Assembly (NCBI RefSeq): GCF_037042905.1
Contig: NC_087251.1
Coordinates: 37,630,373 to 37,694,372 of the forward strand
DNA: 64,000 nt
Direction: 5' to 3'
Origin: Lytechinus pictus
Taxonomy: Eukaryota > Echinodermata > Echinoidea > Temnopleuroida > Toxopneustidae
Of this stretch, positions 25,612 through 37,223 are shown piece by piece. The notes under the pieces are model-generated. The model was not told the origin of the DNA. It did no database searches and worked only from the letters and a program-made list of their open reading frames with translations. A program made the position numbers and the translations under genes. How positions within the stretch are numbered: position 1 is the stretch's first letter; the number at the start of each line of letters is the position of its first letter.

Positions 25612-26012
25612 AAGGGGCCACTTCCATTGACGAGTGGATACCATGCGCGACCATGGGGTCTCGAAAAGCACCCTAAACACGTATTTTCCATATTCTGAAA
25701 TGCACCCCTTAACAAGTATTGGCGTGTGAAACCCTACCCTTAACAAGTATTGGAAACAAAACGATACTATTGGCAAGTATTCCCTGAATTGAACCCCTAA
25801 ACAAGTACAGCGATATTTCAATTGTTATGTCACGGACGTCGGTCGTCAGTTTTACCTTTACCTACATCATTGGGTTTAGTACAGCCCCACCTCATACACC
25901 TCGCGCAAATCGTACTCTAAACTCGAAGTGCTGACTCTTGGGGTAAAAGGTACATCCTTTATAAATCATTTTAGTCTTAATTTTTTACACCCTCGCAAAT
26001 TTGACCCTAAGC
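25612..26012. mobile_element. G-tract-ended transposon, copy 2 (truncated)
   Basis: Begins GGGGCCACTTCCATTGACGA and follows the 3354 copy closely through CTTAACAAGTATTGG and AAATTTGACCCTAA, then homology stops near 26012 without a matching right terminus. It is therefore a 3'-truncated copy. Confidence 0.75.
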
Positions 26013-26224
26013 TGAAATAAGCGATGTAAACAGCACTGATATTGAGTGATATAATAAAGTGGGCGTTATGTATGGGTATATCACTGGAAACAAACATTGC
26101 GTTAATGAAATATCATACATTCTAAAGAGGGACGGAAAATCACTGTCCCTACATGTATTATGTAATTTAAAAAAATGAATGGATTGTCATTTTCTGAAAA
26201 AAAATTAAATTGTTTTTTATTGTA

Positions 26225-26410
26225 CTGTAATAATAATAATATGATAATCCGCTTTTATGTAGTGCTTAATACAACGGAACGAGGTGTCTAAAGCGCTTTA
26301 CAGATATATTATTTCCCCAGTTATCGGATTCAATCAGTTATTCCCGCACACAATGTGTGCACATCCTCCACTCCCTGTGGAGTATACCTTCACTACATCA
26401 ACAGACAAAT
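26225..26410. repeat. AATAATAAT-CCGCTTTTATGTAG...AAGCGCTTTACA repeat
   Basis: An AAT microsatellite head is followed by ATCCGCTTTTATGTAGTGC and AAAGCGCTTTACAG. The same arrangement is recognisable in decayed form at 21608. A SINE or SINE-tail family is likely. It may have inserted in the family B element just downstream. Confidence 0.5.
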
Positions 26411-26439
26411 TATTTAACACCCACTCTTGAAAGAAAGAA

Positions 26440-26692
26440 AATAGTCATCATAAACCATAATAAACCATCAAAAACATTCAAATTTATGTATTTTATGCGA
26501 TGTGTGGCAGTTGCTCGTGTATGATGTCACGAATTAAAAAAAAACCGCTGATATAACTTTCTGAATCTTTGAATGATTTTCCTCAATATTTTCAAGATTT
26601 CGAAATTCCTCAAGATTTTCCGCTATTCTTAATTATTTTTCTGGTATTTGACAACAGAATTTTTGTTTGGGTGAACTTCCATTTTAATAGTA
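26440..26692. mobile_element. Family B foldback fragment (...GGGTGAACTTCC end)
   Basis: Shares TGGCAGTTGCTCGTGTATGA, a following TGATGTCACGAAT, and the right terminus GGGTGAACTTCCATTTTAA with segments at 29590, 48277 and 59641. Only the right part is clear here; the left end is obscured. Confidence 0.6.
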
Positions 26693-28689
26693 AATGTACT
26701 CTTCATTATTAAAGCCATCTGTTATCAGTGCATACAGTTTATGGTGTAGGCATATATTAATCCTTGAATTTTGCTGGTAATGTGCTGTTATACCCCATAT
26801 GCATAGATCTGTAGAATAGACCATCTCCATCCATATTGTGATCAACTGTAATGCCCCATCAAGAAATCTTTCACACCATGGATATCTTTATTGGATCTAA
26901 TATGGTTGCATTGGCTAAATACGCTGCTGCCTAGCCAACTAATGTGATGTGTGAGCTACTGTGAAGGGAAATTGCAATGTCAGGATCTAATGAATAGCTT
27001 TCAGTACAGTATCTCTTGATGAGCCATATGCAAGGACTACTGTATGTATTTCATGGATACTATATGCATGCTGTATGCACTCCATTGATTAGGAATGTAA
27101 AAAAAAACAATAACAATACCCCAGAATTATTACATCCTGGTGGCAGAACCTCCCAACACCCCCCCCCCCCTTATTAAAGGAGTAATCCATTGATGTGAAG
27201 TATTTAGTAAAAAAGTGCAGGTAAATGTGCATTTCCTTCCAATGTAATATTAGTGGAGCGGTTATGTGACAAAAAATGGCCAAGATGCTCGGATCTGGCA
27301 GAAAGTGTGAAATTTGGCATACAGGGGTATTTTTGGGCGCTGATTTCAAAAATTGCCGGCCCCAAGCGATTTGACCATCGGGTCGGCCGCCATTTTGAAA
27401 TCCAAGATGGCCGCCATGAAAAATCATTAAATGTCATTTTTTTTTAGTTTTACATTGCATGTGACACTGAAATTTGGCATATAGGAGTATTATGAGGCAC
27501 TGATTTCAAATATTGCCAGCCCCCAGCAATTTGACCATTTGGTCGGCGGCAAAATGGACGCCATCTTGAAATCCAAGATGGCCGCCATGATATATTTTTG
27601 CAATCATTTTCTCGAGTTATATATGAACTGCGGTATTGAAATTTGGCATATAGGCTTAATTTGGGGTGCTGATTTCAAATATTGCCGGCCCCAAGTGATT
27701 TGACCATCGGGTCGGCCGCCATTTTGAAATCCAAGATGGCCGCCATGAGAAATCATTAATGTCATTTTCTTGAGTTTTACATGACGTGTGACACTGAAAT
27801 TTGGTATGTTGGGGTATTTTTAGGCACTGATTTCAAATATTGCCTGCCCCCAGCAATTTGACCACATGGTCAGCGGCTAAATGGCCGCCATTTTGAAATC
27901 CAAGATGGCCGCCAGGAAAAATCATTAAATGTCATTTTCTTGAGTTTTACATGATATGTGACACTGAAATTTGGCGTCTAGGCTTAATTCGGCGTGCTGA
28001 TTTCAAATATTGCCGATCCCAAGTGATTTGACCATCGGGTCGGCCGCCATTTTGAAATCCAAGATGGCCACCATGAGAAATCATTAATGTCATTTTCTTG
28101 AGTTTTACATGACATGTGACACTGAAATTTGGTATGATGGGGTATTTTTAGGCACTGATTTCAAATATTGCCACCCCCCAGCAATTTGACCATTTTGTTG
28201 GCGGCCATCTTGAAATTCAAGATGGCCGCCATGATATAATAATGCAATCATTTTCTTGAGTTTTATATGAACTGCAGTATTGAATTTGACATATAGGCTT
28301 AATTTTGGGCGCTGATTTCAAATATTGCCGGCCTCAAGCGATTTGACCATCGGGTCAGCTGCCATTTGAAATCCAAGATGGCCTCCATGAAAAATCATTG
28401 AACTCATTTTCTTGAATTTTACATAATATGTGCCACTGAAATTTGTAGTATATCGGTATCTGGGTGAGTTCACTAAAAAAATTGCTGGCTCCAAGCAATC
28501 TGACAATTGGTCGACGGAAAAATGGCCGTCATCTTAAATTTGAAGCTGGCTGCCATAAATATATTGCAATTATTTCGTTGAGTTTTATATTATCTGCGGT
28601 ATTGCACTTTGACATATAGAAGTAGTGTGGGGAGCTTATTTCAAATATTGCTGGCCCTCAGCGATCTGATTCCCTGAGTCAGGGTTATA

Positions 28690-29130
28690 CGGGCCAAATA
28701 TATTCATTCGAGCCAACCCATTTAATTCTCAATTTTTAATTTTGATATTGCTGATTGACAAAAACGAATGAATATGATTGATAATCTAACACTGATTCTA
28801 GGGAGGGTAACTTTACTGAACTTCCTTTTTTCAAATTGGGAAGATATATCACCACTTTGGAACTATTTTTATACTGGCGGAAGAAGTATTGCCATTTTAC
28901 TGTCTCAAGTGATGAATATGACCCTGTCAGGTGTAGTCTTCATAAATGCGGATTTATTTTTAAAATGTGCTGGTCGAGGTACCCTTTTCTGGTCAGATAT
29001 GGAATGTCAGACATGTATCCTATCCACTGGACAGGTAGTAAACATTCAATTCTCGAATTTCATCCTTTTTTTTTAGAGCGCCTCTTTAACACACGAGTCT
29101 ATGGGAAATGTTTTAGGCCCGTGATACCTC
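28690..29130. other. Unpaired block inside the left arm of the array
   Basis: About 440 bp that has no counterpart in the right arm and no AAGATGGC units. It contains AT-rich sequence with short open frames but nothing recognisable. It is probably an insertion into the array, or a remnant of the original non-repeat sequence. Confidence 0.5.
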
Positions 29131-29589
29131 AGCTGCAAAATGGCAGCCATCTTGAAATCCAAGATGGCTGCCATAAAGAAATCATTAAAAAAAATCAAGT
29201 ATCATAATTATAAAGAAGGTATTATTTTGAAATTTGGCATCTTGGGGTATTGACATTTCCCCCAAGAAATCTGTCTAATAGATATGCTGCAAAATGGCCA
29301 CCATCTTGAAAATTCATTAAAATCATTTTCTTGAGTTTTAAATAATTTGAGGCACTGCATTTTAGACATACAGGCAGGTTTTGGCCTGCTGGTTTTAGAA
29401 TATTGCTGCCCCAGTGATTGATCCACCGGGTCAGCTGAAAATGACCGCCACTTTGAAATCTAAGATGGCTACTACGAAATATCTTTCAAAAATGTTTTCC
29501 TGAATTCTACATTACCTGTGTCACTGTAAATTGGTACTATGAAGCAAAAACTTGTATTGTATGTTAATTTCAAATATGGATAGATAATG

Positions 29590-29796
29590 AACATAATTAT
29601 AACACATAACACACTTTATCTGCCATTTTAAATCACACAACATAATGGGGCAGCTGCTCGTACAGTATATGACGTCACAAATCAAAAACTTAAAATTCTA
29701 ATATCTTTGATGGATTTACCAATATCCTTTTTATATCATATTTTCTTGTGTTTTTACAACAAACTTTTCTCCGGGGTGAACTTCCCTTTTTAATGG
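29590..29796. mobile_element. Family B foldback fragment in the centre of the array
   Basis: Carries TGGGGCAGCTGCTCGTACAG, ATGACGTCACAAATCAAAA and the right terminus GGGGTGAACTTCCCTTTTTA, as in the 48277 element. It lies in the spacer between the two arms of the inverted array. Confidence 0.6.
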
Positions 29797-31905
29797 ATAG
29801 AGCAACGTCCGATGTGGCGCTGCTAAGTTGCTGCCGGGCTCATGATCTACAGGGTATGGGCGAAATAACTTTTCGGAGCATTTCTGTTACTGAATTCTAT
29901 TTTGAACAATAAAATATGTATTATTATCATCCATCATTAATATTAATTTCATCATCATCATCATCATCTTACCACTATATAACCATCAGTACTTCAAGTC
30001 TGGAGCAGTTTTCTTCTTGTCGATTTGTAATAAAATATCGCAATTATTGGAGCAATATTCTGAAACCAGCAGGCCAAAAACCTGCCTGTATGTCTAAAAT
30101 CCAGTGCCTCAAATTATTTAAAACCAAGAAAATGATTTTAATGAATTTTCATGACAGTCGATCCACTCTAGATTTCAAGAAGGTGGCCATTTTGCAGCAT
30201 ATCTATTGGACAGATTACTGGGGGCAATTTCGATATCCCTAGATTAAGCTTACCATAGATGCCAAATTTTAAAATAATACGTTACCTGATACTAGATAAA
30301 GTGATTTTTTTTCAATGATCTTTTTTCATGGCAGCCATCTTGGATTTCAAGATGGCTGACATTTTGCTTCTGACTCAGGGGATCAGATCGCTGAGGGCCA
30401 GCAATATTTGAAATAAGCACCCCGCACTCCGTCGATATGTCAAAGTGCAATACTGCAGATTATATGAAACTCAAAGAAATAATTTACAGCCTCTCAACAG
30501 AAAATGATTGTTCCGGATGGTTATTGTTCAACCAAAGCCACCTAGCTCAAATGTGTAACTGCAGAAGAAGCTAGCTGGTTTGTGTATTTATGGTGCTTCA
30601 TATTCACGTAACATCTATATCAGCAATTAAGGGTGCCAAAGTATTATAATCCTTGCAACGGACAAAGATGTGGTTGTGTTGGATTTGTTTTCAGTGCCAA
30701 TACAATGGGTTTTACTCACCATTATAATGTTGTACATCATTCAAACTTGGTAACCATATTGGAATTCAAAATAGCATCTATTTATTATGTTTCTTTCATT
30801 GATCAAGGATGCAAAGATCATCAAAGTGTTACAGGCCATACGTAAGACTTGAGCAAATTATATTTCATGGCGGCCATCTTGTATTTCAAAATGGCAACCA
30901 AATAGGGGTCTGACAATAATCAGTGCCTAAATATATGCCTATATGACAACTTTCAGGGCCAGAGTTCATATAAAACTCAAGACAATTATCATTACTTTTA
31001 ATTCATGGCGGTCATTTTGCCGAAACCGGTGGTTACATTGCTGGTGGCCGGCAAAATCAGTGCCACATACTTCTGTATGCCAAATTTTGGTGTCATATAT
31101 AATGTAAAATCCAAGAAAATTATTTTGATATGGTTTTTCATGGCAGCCATATCTTGCCGCTGAACTGATGGTCAGATCACTTGTGGCTGGCAATATTTGA
31201 AATCAGCACCCAAAAATAGGTAATCTATTTGCACATGTAAAATTCAAGAAAATGATTTTTAGTGATTTTCATGGCGGCCATCTTAGATTTCAAGATGGCA
31301 GCTGACCTGGTGGTAAGACCATTGAAATAAGTGCCCTAAACTACACCTACACTGTATATGCTAAATTTCAGTACCATAGCTCATACAAAATTAGAGAAAA
31401 TTATTGCAACGATATTTCATGGTGGCCATCTTGGATTTTAAGATGGCGACCGTTTTGCCGCTGACCTGGAGGTCAAATTGCTGGGGGCCGGCAATATTTG
31501 AAATCAGCACGCCGAATTAAGCCTATATGCCAAATTTCAGTGTCACATATCATGTAAAACTCAAGAAAATGACATTTAATGATTTTTCATGGCGGCCATC
31601 TTGGATTTCAAGATGGCGGCCATTTTGCCGCCGACCAAATGGTCAAATTGCTGGGGGCTGGCAATATTTGAAATCAGTGCCTCAAAATACCCCTATATGC
31701 CAAATTTCAGTGTCACATGCCATGTAAAACTTGAGAAAATGACATTTGATGATTTTTCATGGCGGCCATCTTGGATTTCAAAATGGCGGCCGACCCGATG
31801 GTCAAATCGCTTGGGGCCGGCAATTTTTTAAATCAGCGCCCAAAAATACCCCTGTATGCCAATTTTCACACTTTCTGCCAGATTCGAGCATCTTTTTCAC
31901 ATATC

Positions 31906-33200
31906 TACTGGACTATATATATTCACCATTAATTGATGACAGAATTATGTACTAAGTGAAATTATTAGCTTTTATTCTTCAAATCTGAAGCGTTTTTTTT
32001 TTTAATTGTTGCATTAATTGAGATGTCAAATTAAAGGTTTTAGGTGAATTTTATAGAATTCTTATTTGTCCTTTGAAAAATGTACAAGCAGCGAAACAAG
32101 TTTTTTGTACCCTTTAGATTGTGTTTTGTTCAAGCATGAAATACATGTGATTGTACCATGAATAGAATCAAAGGGAAGAAGTGGATATAAACTCTCCAAT
32201 AAGAAATTGAATTATGGTTGAGATAAAATTCATCATTAATTGTCAGTTTCATTTTTTTCTTGGTCTGTCCCACGCACCGTACACATTTTGAACGTCCATA
32301 GACACCAGAAGCATTTATGTATCTTATCTTTATTTTTACATTTTTTCTGATAACCAGCAAAACTTACACTTTAAAAAAAATATTTAAGTTGCATATTTGT
32401 ACAATATTGCAAGTGCCTCTGGTCATTGTTTTGGTAGATAGATAGGTGATGTACTATGGGAAGGTTAAATGAATAAACAGATGTTTTTTCTGTTATACAT
32501 ACATGTCATAAGAGATAAGAGAAGATATATCATGAAGAAACTCTGTAAAAATTGATTATATGTAGATTATCTAGCTTTTAAATGTTGAACTCAATTTTTT
32601 TACAATAAAAAAATGACATGATATTAATCTCATACATTACTTGCATACACTACTAACATGTAGAAATTGATTTTGATACTGCACATGTATGTGAGCTGAA
32701 GCATTGGGCTGTTTCAGCTACATGTAGCTAGTGGTGATCAGCCCCAAATCCAATGCAAAGGCCTGGGACTAATTTGCTTCATGTATGTACGTCAAAGAGC
32801 CTTAGGAAAGTAACAAAAATTAGTCCCTGAAGTTCCTTAGGGTCCAAACTTTAAAACTGTAAGTGTAATGCAATAGAAATGTACACCGTAGCAAACTTTG
32901 GCTGATGAGATAAAAAAGTAGCCCCAGTGTCACATATAGATGTAGATTTGTGCCGCCAAAATCTTGTTCTTGATAGAGAAAGGGGTTTAAGCCAGTGCCA
33001 GTGGGTGCTACAGTGTTTGATTATGAATGAACTTGTGACACCAAAGTCAAAGATCAGAGACAATAGAAATGGTGTTAGCTTATAGATGTAATGATGATTA
33101 TATGCAATTAATTTGTTATGTATTATCTACATGTAGTTGGTTTCACATCTATGCCTTGTCTCTACCTAAGAATTAACTGATTCTTAGGCATCTGAAAGAC
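31906..33200. other. Intronic DNA, no recognised feature
   Basis: AT-rich sequence with no clear repeat or coding structure. TACATGTA-type words are frequent near 32690-32725. Confidence 0.4.
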
Positions 33201-33212
33201 GTGGAAGAAGTT

Positions 33213-33650
33213 ATAGTCCATATTCGTACTGGTTTATTTTCAATTCGTCTAATGCCAATTCGTCCAATTGCAAACTCGTCTACTGTCATTTGGTCTACCA
33301 TCAGTTTGTCCACTATCCACATGGTCCAATTGCCAATTTGTCCACTCACCATTTTGTCTAATAACCAGTTGGTCCTATAGCCATTTAGTCCATTGACCAT
33401 TTGGTCTAATTGGACTAAGTGTTAATTGTGCAAAATGAATGAAAATGAAATGGCTATTAGACCAACTGGTTAAACAAAATGGTCATAGACGAAATGGTGA
33501 TCAGACGAAGTGATGATTTGACCAAATGGTTAATGGACCAAATAGTTGTTAGACAAAATGTTGATGGACGGAATGGCATTAGACTAAATGAAAGTAGACC
33601 ATGTGATGAATGGACGAGTTGGCAGTAGACGAATTGGCAATTTTCCTTCA
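33213..33650. repeat. Palindromic minisatellite of ~20-24 bp units
   Basis: The first half is a run of diverged units such as CCAATTCGTCTA, GCCATTTAGTCCAT and CCATTTGGTCTA. The second half is the same motif inverted: GACCAAATGGTTAAT, GACGAAATGGTGATC, GACGAGTTGGCAGT. The switch occurs near 33415-33460. The units alternate a GTC(C/T)A or GAC(G/C) step with a variable 8-10 bp insert. It is non-coding in both orientations despite some open frames. Confidence 0.85.
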
Positions 33651-33690
33651 TACCAACAAAACCGACTCCAGACGGACCAAATCTATCAGT

Positions 33691-34156
33691 GACACCATTC
33701 TCACTACCTTCCTAAAACTAGTTTACTGGAGACTAGTTTTGTGGAAACTAGTTAAACGTGTAGTGAGAACGGTCGAGGCGATCTTGGAAACGATCTTACA
33801 AACCGGTTCAGAAAACCACCTCGCGATGTAGTTTTCCAAGATCGTTTTGCCTCGTTAAACTGGTTTTAGCGTGAGGACACAACCGTTCTTCAGGAAGCTT
33901 TTTTCACACTTTTTGACCGCGCTACTCCACACGACAGGCATAGAATGCCTACGCTGCGGTTTCGAATTTCACGCGAAACGTGTCACCCCACTGAGAGCGA
34001 TTCCATAGCAACAAGATCACTTTACGTGAAGTGATTTTGAATACCACTTTCGTGTGATCAAGTGGGAACGCTAGCAAAGCAATCTTCCAAACTGGTTTCC
34101 TGAATCGGTTTCCAGTAAAAAAGTTTTATAAGGTGTAATGAGAACGACCTCGGTGA
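33691..34156. mobile_element. Inverted-repeat transposon, family F copy 2, opposite orientation
   Basis: Begins GACACCATTCTCACTACCTT and ends near AATGAGAACGACCTCGGTG. Its interior is the reverse complement of the 6604 copy through words such as CACACGACAGGCATAGAATG and CCTACGCTGCGGTTTCGAAT. The copy is slightly longer than the first. It abuts the palindromic minisatellite. No transposase. Confidence 0.85.
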
Positions 34157-35762
34157 CATTACTACATTTCCAATGACATACCTCTGGTCTGTTTGAAGTC
34201 GGTTTTGTTTGTGGGACTGTCGCATCACAGATCTACATATTCCTTTAAAGGATCATTGATATTTCTTTTGATGTCTTCAGTTGAACCATGGATATACAAA
34301 TCTCCATGGTAGAACTTTCAGTTATGTATTCAATTGTGTGAGGAGTGAGTGCATGGTTTGACAGGGGAATCCCCCTTTTTCCCCAGCATCTGAAGATCTG
34401 AAGTCTGATCTCGGAACTTGCTCCAGGGCATTGATATTTAAGCATGCAGTATAATGGATACTTCCATGGAGATCTCAATATAATGTGGTGTAAATTTACT
34501 TTCACATGTACATGTACGAATCCCTACCTTGAAAAAGTCACAATTGAATGCATACTCTTTATAAAGGGTTAGTGTAGGATGAGAGAAATATGGGACAGAA
34601 TGAATATTTTGTTATATTATCTTTGGTCATCTTGACTATGCACAGGTACTTGTACTGCTTGCCTGGTGTCACAAAATGACACTGTATATTTGCTGGGAAT
34701 TTTTTTGATATAATCCTGTGATAGTGATATGTGTATTATACAGAAAAAAGCTTACTATTGTTTTGCAACATTGCATTAACTTTGAGAACTGCAATGAGGC
34801 ATGAGAAAACAGTGTGATGTGAGGTGATTGCAGGGATGGAGCATTAATTTACATGTAGGCCTATGTTAACAACATAACTAAAATAATGAAATTTAAAACA
34901 TTTTTATTGTTAGGGGGATGTTGGACAGGGTTGGGTAAATATGAAAAAAAAAGTGGTTTTGGGCAGTAGAAAGGAACATAAAAAAGCAGTTATGCATACA
35001 TGAAGTTAGGTCTCTATACTGATGATGAACGTGTTCAATGAACTGTTGCCCATCCTTCTGTTCACATGTAGTGATATCAAATTGAAGTTTAATAATGACA
35101 TCAAATGGCATTTGGAGCAAACCTTTACCACAAGACAGCCTGGGGTTTAGGGAGTTGCATTGTAGCTTGACAGTCAAGCCTAGTTATATCTTATCTTCAT
35201 ATGTTGCTAGGTGATGGCAAGTGGAGCTCATTCACATCGCCTCTGAAGAAAAGGAGTGCAAGGAATGATAATAATAATAGCATGATATACAGGTATTCTG
35301 GTCTTCTTGACAGCTCTTGGAAAAGACGAGAGATGAATCCAGAAATGTATTATCGCACTTGTCCCAGATTTAGTTATACATTAACAAATAGAGGGGGAAG
35401 ATGTGGGAATTATGTTAGGTAGAAGTTCGTACATGTATGCATTGCTAGTTTGGTTATTCGAGTCGGAATTAACAAAAAGAAAACTGCATAATTTGAGATT
35501 GGAAGGTATCCTGAAAAATATTGAACATGATCACATGTTAATGCTCATGAAATTACTGGTATCTACTTCTCATGGTAGGCTCTTGTTCGTAGCGCTACCA
35601 TTTAATACAGTACTATTAATTACATGTACATGTGGACCTAGTTGTCAATTTGTAACTCTGGGCCTAATTCCTATTTTGGTTTATTTTGGAAAGATAATTT
35701 TTTTTTTCATTAATGTTGCAAACTGGCTTGGCATTATTGTTTTCTGTTTATGTGTATTTAGA
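34157..35762. other. Intronic DNA, no recognised feature
   Basis: AT-rich sequence. A 195-codon open frame starting at 35403 runs into the SINE below; its composition and overlap with a repeat argue against a gene. Confidence 0.4.
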
Positions 35763-35990
35763 GATGGTGTAACTCAGCGGATAAGTCTCCAGACTTTTAA
35801 ACTCAAATTCTGGGTTTCGAATCCCACTACAGTGCTCGCATCCTTTGGCAAGGCGTTTATTTACATTTGCCATCTTCACCCACGTGTAGTTAATGGATAC
35901 CCAGTAGTAAAATACCGGTATTCATTGAATGGTCGAATGCACGATCAGGGCAGCCATGCTAAATTCGGGGTAATACTATGCTGCACTTAA
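35763..35990 (+). repeat. tRNA-derived SINE
   Basis: An A-box-like TAACTCAGCGG at 35770-35780 is followed, 44 nt from its start, by a B-box-like GTTTCGAATCC at 35814-35824, with one mismatch to the consensus. This is the normal internal spacing of a tRNA polymerase III promoter. The 5' head therefore looks like a tRNA body, followed by a tail with TCCTTTGGCAAGGCG and CACCCACGTGTAG. Sea urchins carry tRNA-derived SINEs of this kind (SURF1 type); membership is inferred, not checked. The acceptor stem does not pair well enough for a functional tRNA. Confidence 0.7.
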
Positions 35991-36213
35991 ACATTGTATT
36001 AAATGATTATTCAATATTATAGATGACTCCTTATTGAACAGATTTAGCATCCTTTTTTGAGAATCAACAGACGATGTATTGATCACAATCATTCAAGCTC
36101 TACTGCCCCCAGTCAAGTGCATAACCCCCCCCAAAAAAAAAAAAAACTCATAAGCAAATGACAGCTTAGTATTTCATTTACATCTATGTAGGATTTGTAG
36201 TATAAATCTGATA

Positions 36214-36807
36214 TTTAAAGGTTGATTCCACCCCAGATATATGTTGAATTGAATCAAAAGAGAAAAATCAAAGAAGGATAACACTGAAAATTTCATCTAA
36301 ATCAGATGTAAAATCAAAACGTTATGACATTTTATAGTTTTGCCTTTTTTTCACAAAACAGTTATTTGTACAAATCAGTGATATGCAAATGAGAGAGTTG
36401 ATGATGTCCCTCACTATTTCTTTTTTTTTTATTATGTGAATTAAACAATATTTCAGTTTTTACAGATTGAAAAAGGACCAACTTGACTGAACCACAAAAT
36501 TTTAAACAATGGTAATTCCACATGTACAGGGTAAAAGAAAACTTTGTTTACAGGAGAATGAGGAGAAAATTAGAATATTTCATATTTCATACAAAGGAAA
36601 TAGTGAGTGAGTGATGTCATAAGTTCTCTCATTAGTATAACGAACAGGATGTGCATATATCTGTTTTGTGAAATTATACAAAAATCTGAAAAGTCACAAC
36701 TGTCTTATTTTGCATCAGATTTTGATGAAATTTTCATTGTTATACTTGTTAGATTTTTCTCTTTTTTATTCAAATCAACCTTTTGTTGGGGTGGACTTGT
36801 CCTTTAA
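36214..36807. mobile_element. Foldback MITE, family A copy 4
   Basis: The left end TTTAAAGGTTGATTCCACCC is decayed relative to the family; the right end GGGGTGGACTTGTCCTTTAA is intact. Internal TTTCATCTAAATCAGATGTA and its inverse confirm the hairpin arms. This copy appears the most diverged of the five. Confidence 0.85.
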
Positions 36808-37142
36808 CTGTTCTTTTCGATAGACATCGAAGCCATTCAAATGATTAGGTTTATTAATTCCATTAATAGGGATGTGTGTTTGAGTGCATGATGATAATGA
36901 ATGTGTATGAAACATGTATTGGTGTATGTCATAGTAGCGTGTGCTCCTATGTAGGATGGGCGATATGAGATATGAACAGATCAGATAACAAGAGGAGAAA
37001 TCCCCCAGGCCTTTCATGTTATCGGACTGATGATTGCAATGATGTCAGCCAGCCCCCTACATTTTAAAGGCACTATTATGAATTTCACTGATAGGGGGAG
37101 GTAATGCGTGTATGATATTGACACTTAAAATGCAGATTGGTC

Positions 37143-37195
37143 AGGTTGGGTGGGGTGGGGTGAGATGGGAAGGGGAGGGGTGGGGTCATTTATGA
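37143..37195 (+). other. G-quadruplex-prone G-run cluster
   Basis: The stretch contains successive G-runs of three to five separated by 1-3 bases (GGGTGGGGTGGGGTGAGATG, then GGGAAGGGGAGGGGTGGGG). It meets the usual G3+N1-7 pattern on the non-template (sense) strand of the intron. Confidence 0.75.
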
Positions 37196-37223
37196 AGTCT
37201 ATATATAATGTTTGTTGTGTGGG

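Larger units (their letters stand above)
27260..31905. repeat. 4.6 kb inverted array of ~160 bp units with AAGATGGC motifs
   Basis: The left arm (27260-28690) has units starting with AAATTTGGCATA-type words at about 27309, 27471, 27640, 27798, 27967, 28125 and 28281, spaced 156-169 bp. Two unit types alternate: one with CCATCGGGTCGGCCGCC, the other with CCATTTGGTCGGCGGC. The right arm (30840-31905) carries the same units inverted, and the outermost sequence matches too (AGATGCTCGGATCTGGCAGA on the left against its inverse near 31880). Inner segments 29130-29410 and 30050-30370 also pair. Many units carry AAGATGGC or AAAATGGC words on one or both strands. Open frames here read repeated ILE/PHE/HIS-GLY peptides and are not genes. 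Confidence 0.85.

Noticed and set aside
27089..31955. Multiple short open frames with shared HGGHLGFQNGG-type peptide
   Set aside because: The peptide is a translation of the repeat unit's AAGATGGCGGCC region; the frames are broken and occur in both orientations of the array.
35763..35835. A functional tRNA gene
   Set aside because: Promoter boxes are present, but acceptor and anticodon stems do not pair convincingly and the B box has a mismatch; a SINE head is a better explanation.
35403..35990. 195-codon plus-strand open frame
   Set aside because: Its 3' half is the tRNA-derived SINE and the 5' half is AT-rich intron; no domain, no splice boundaries.
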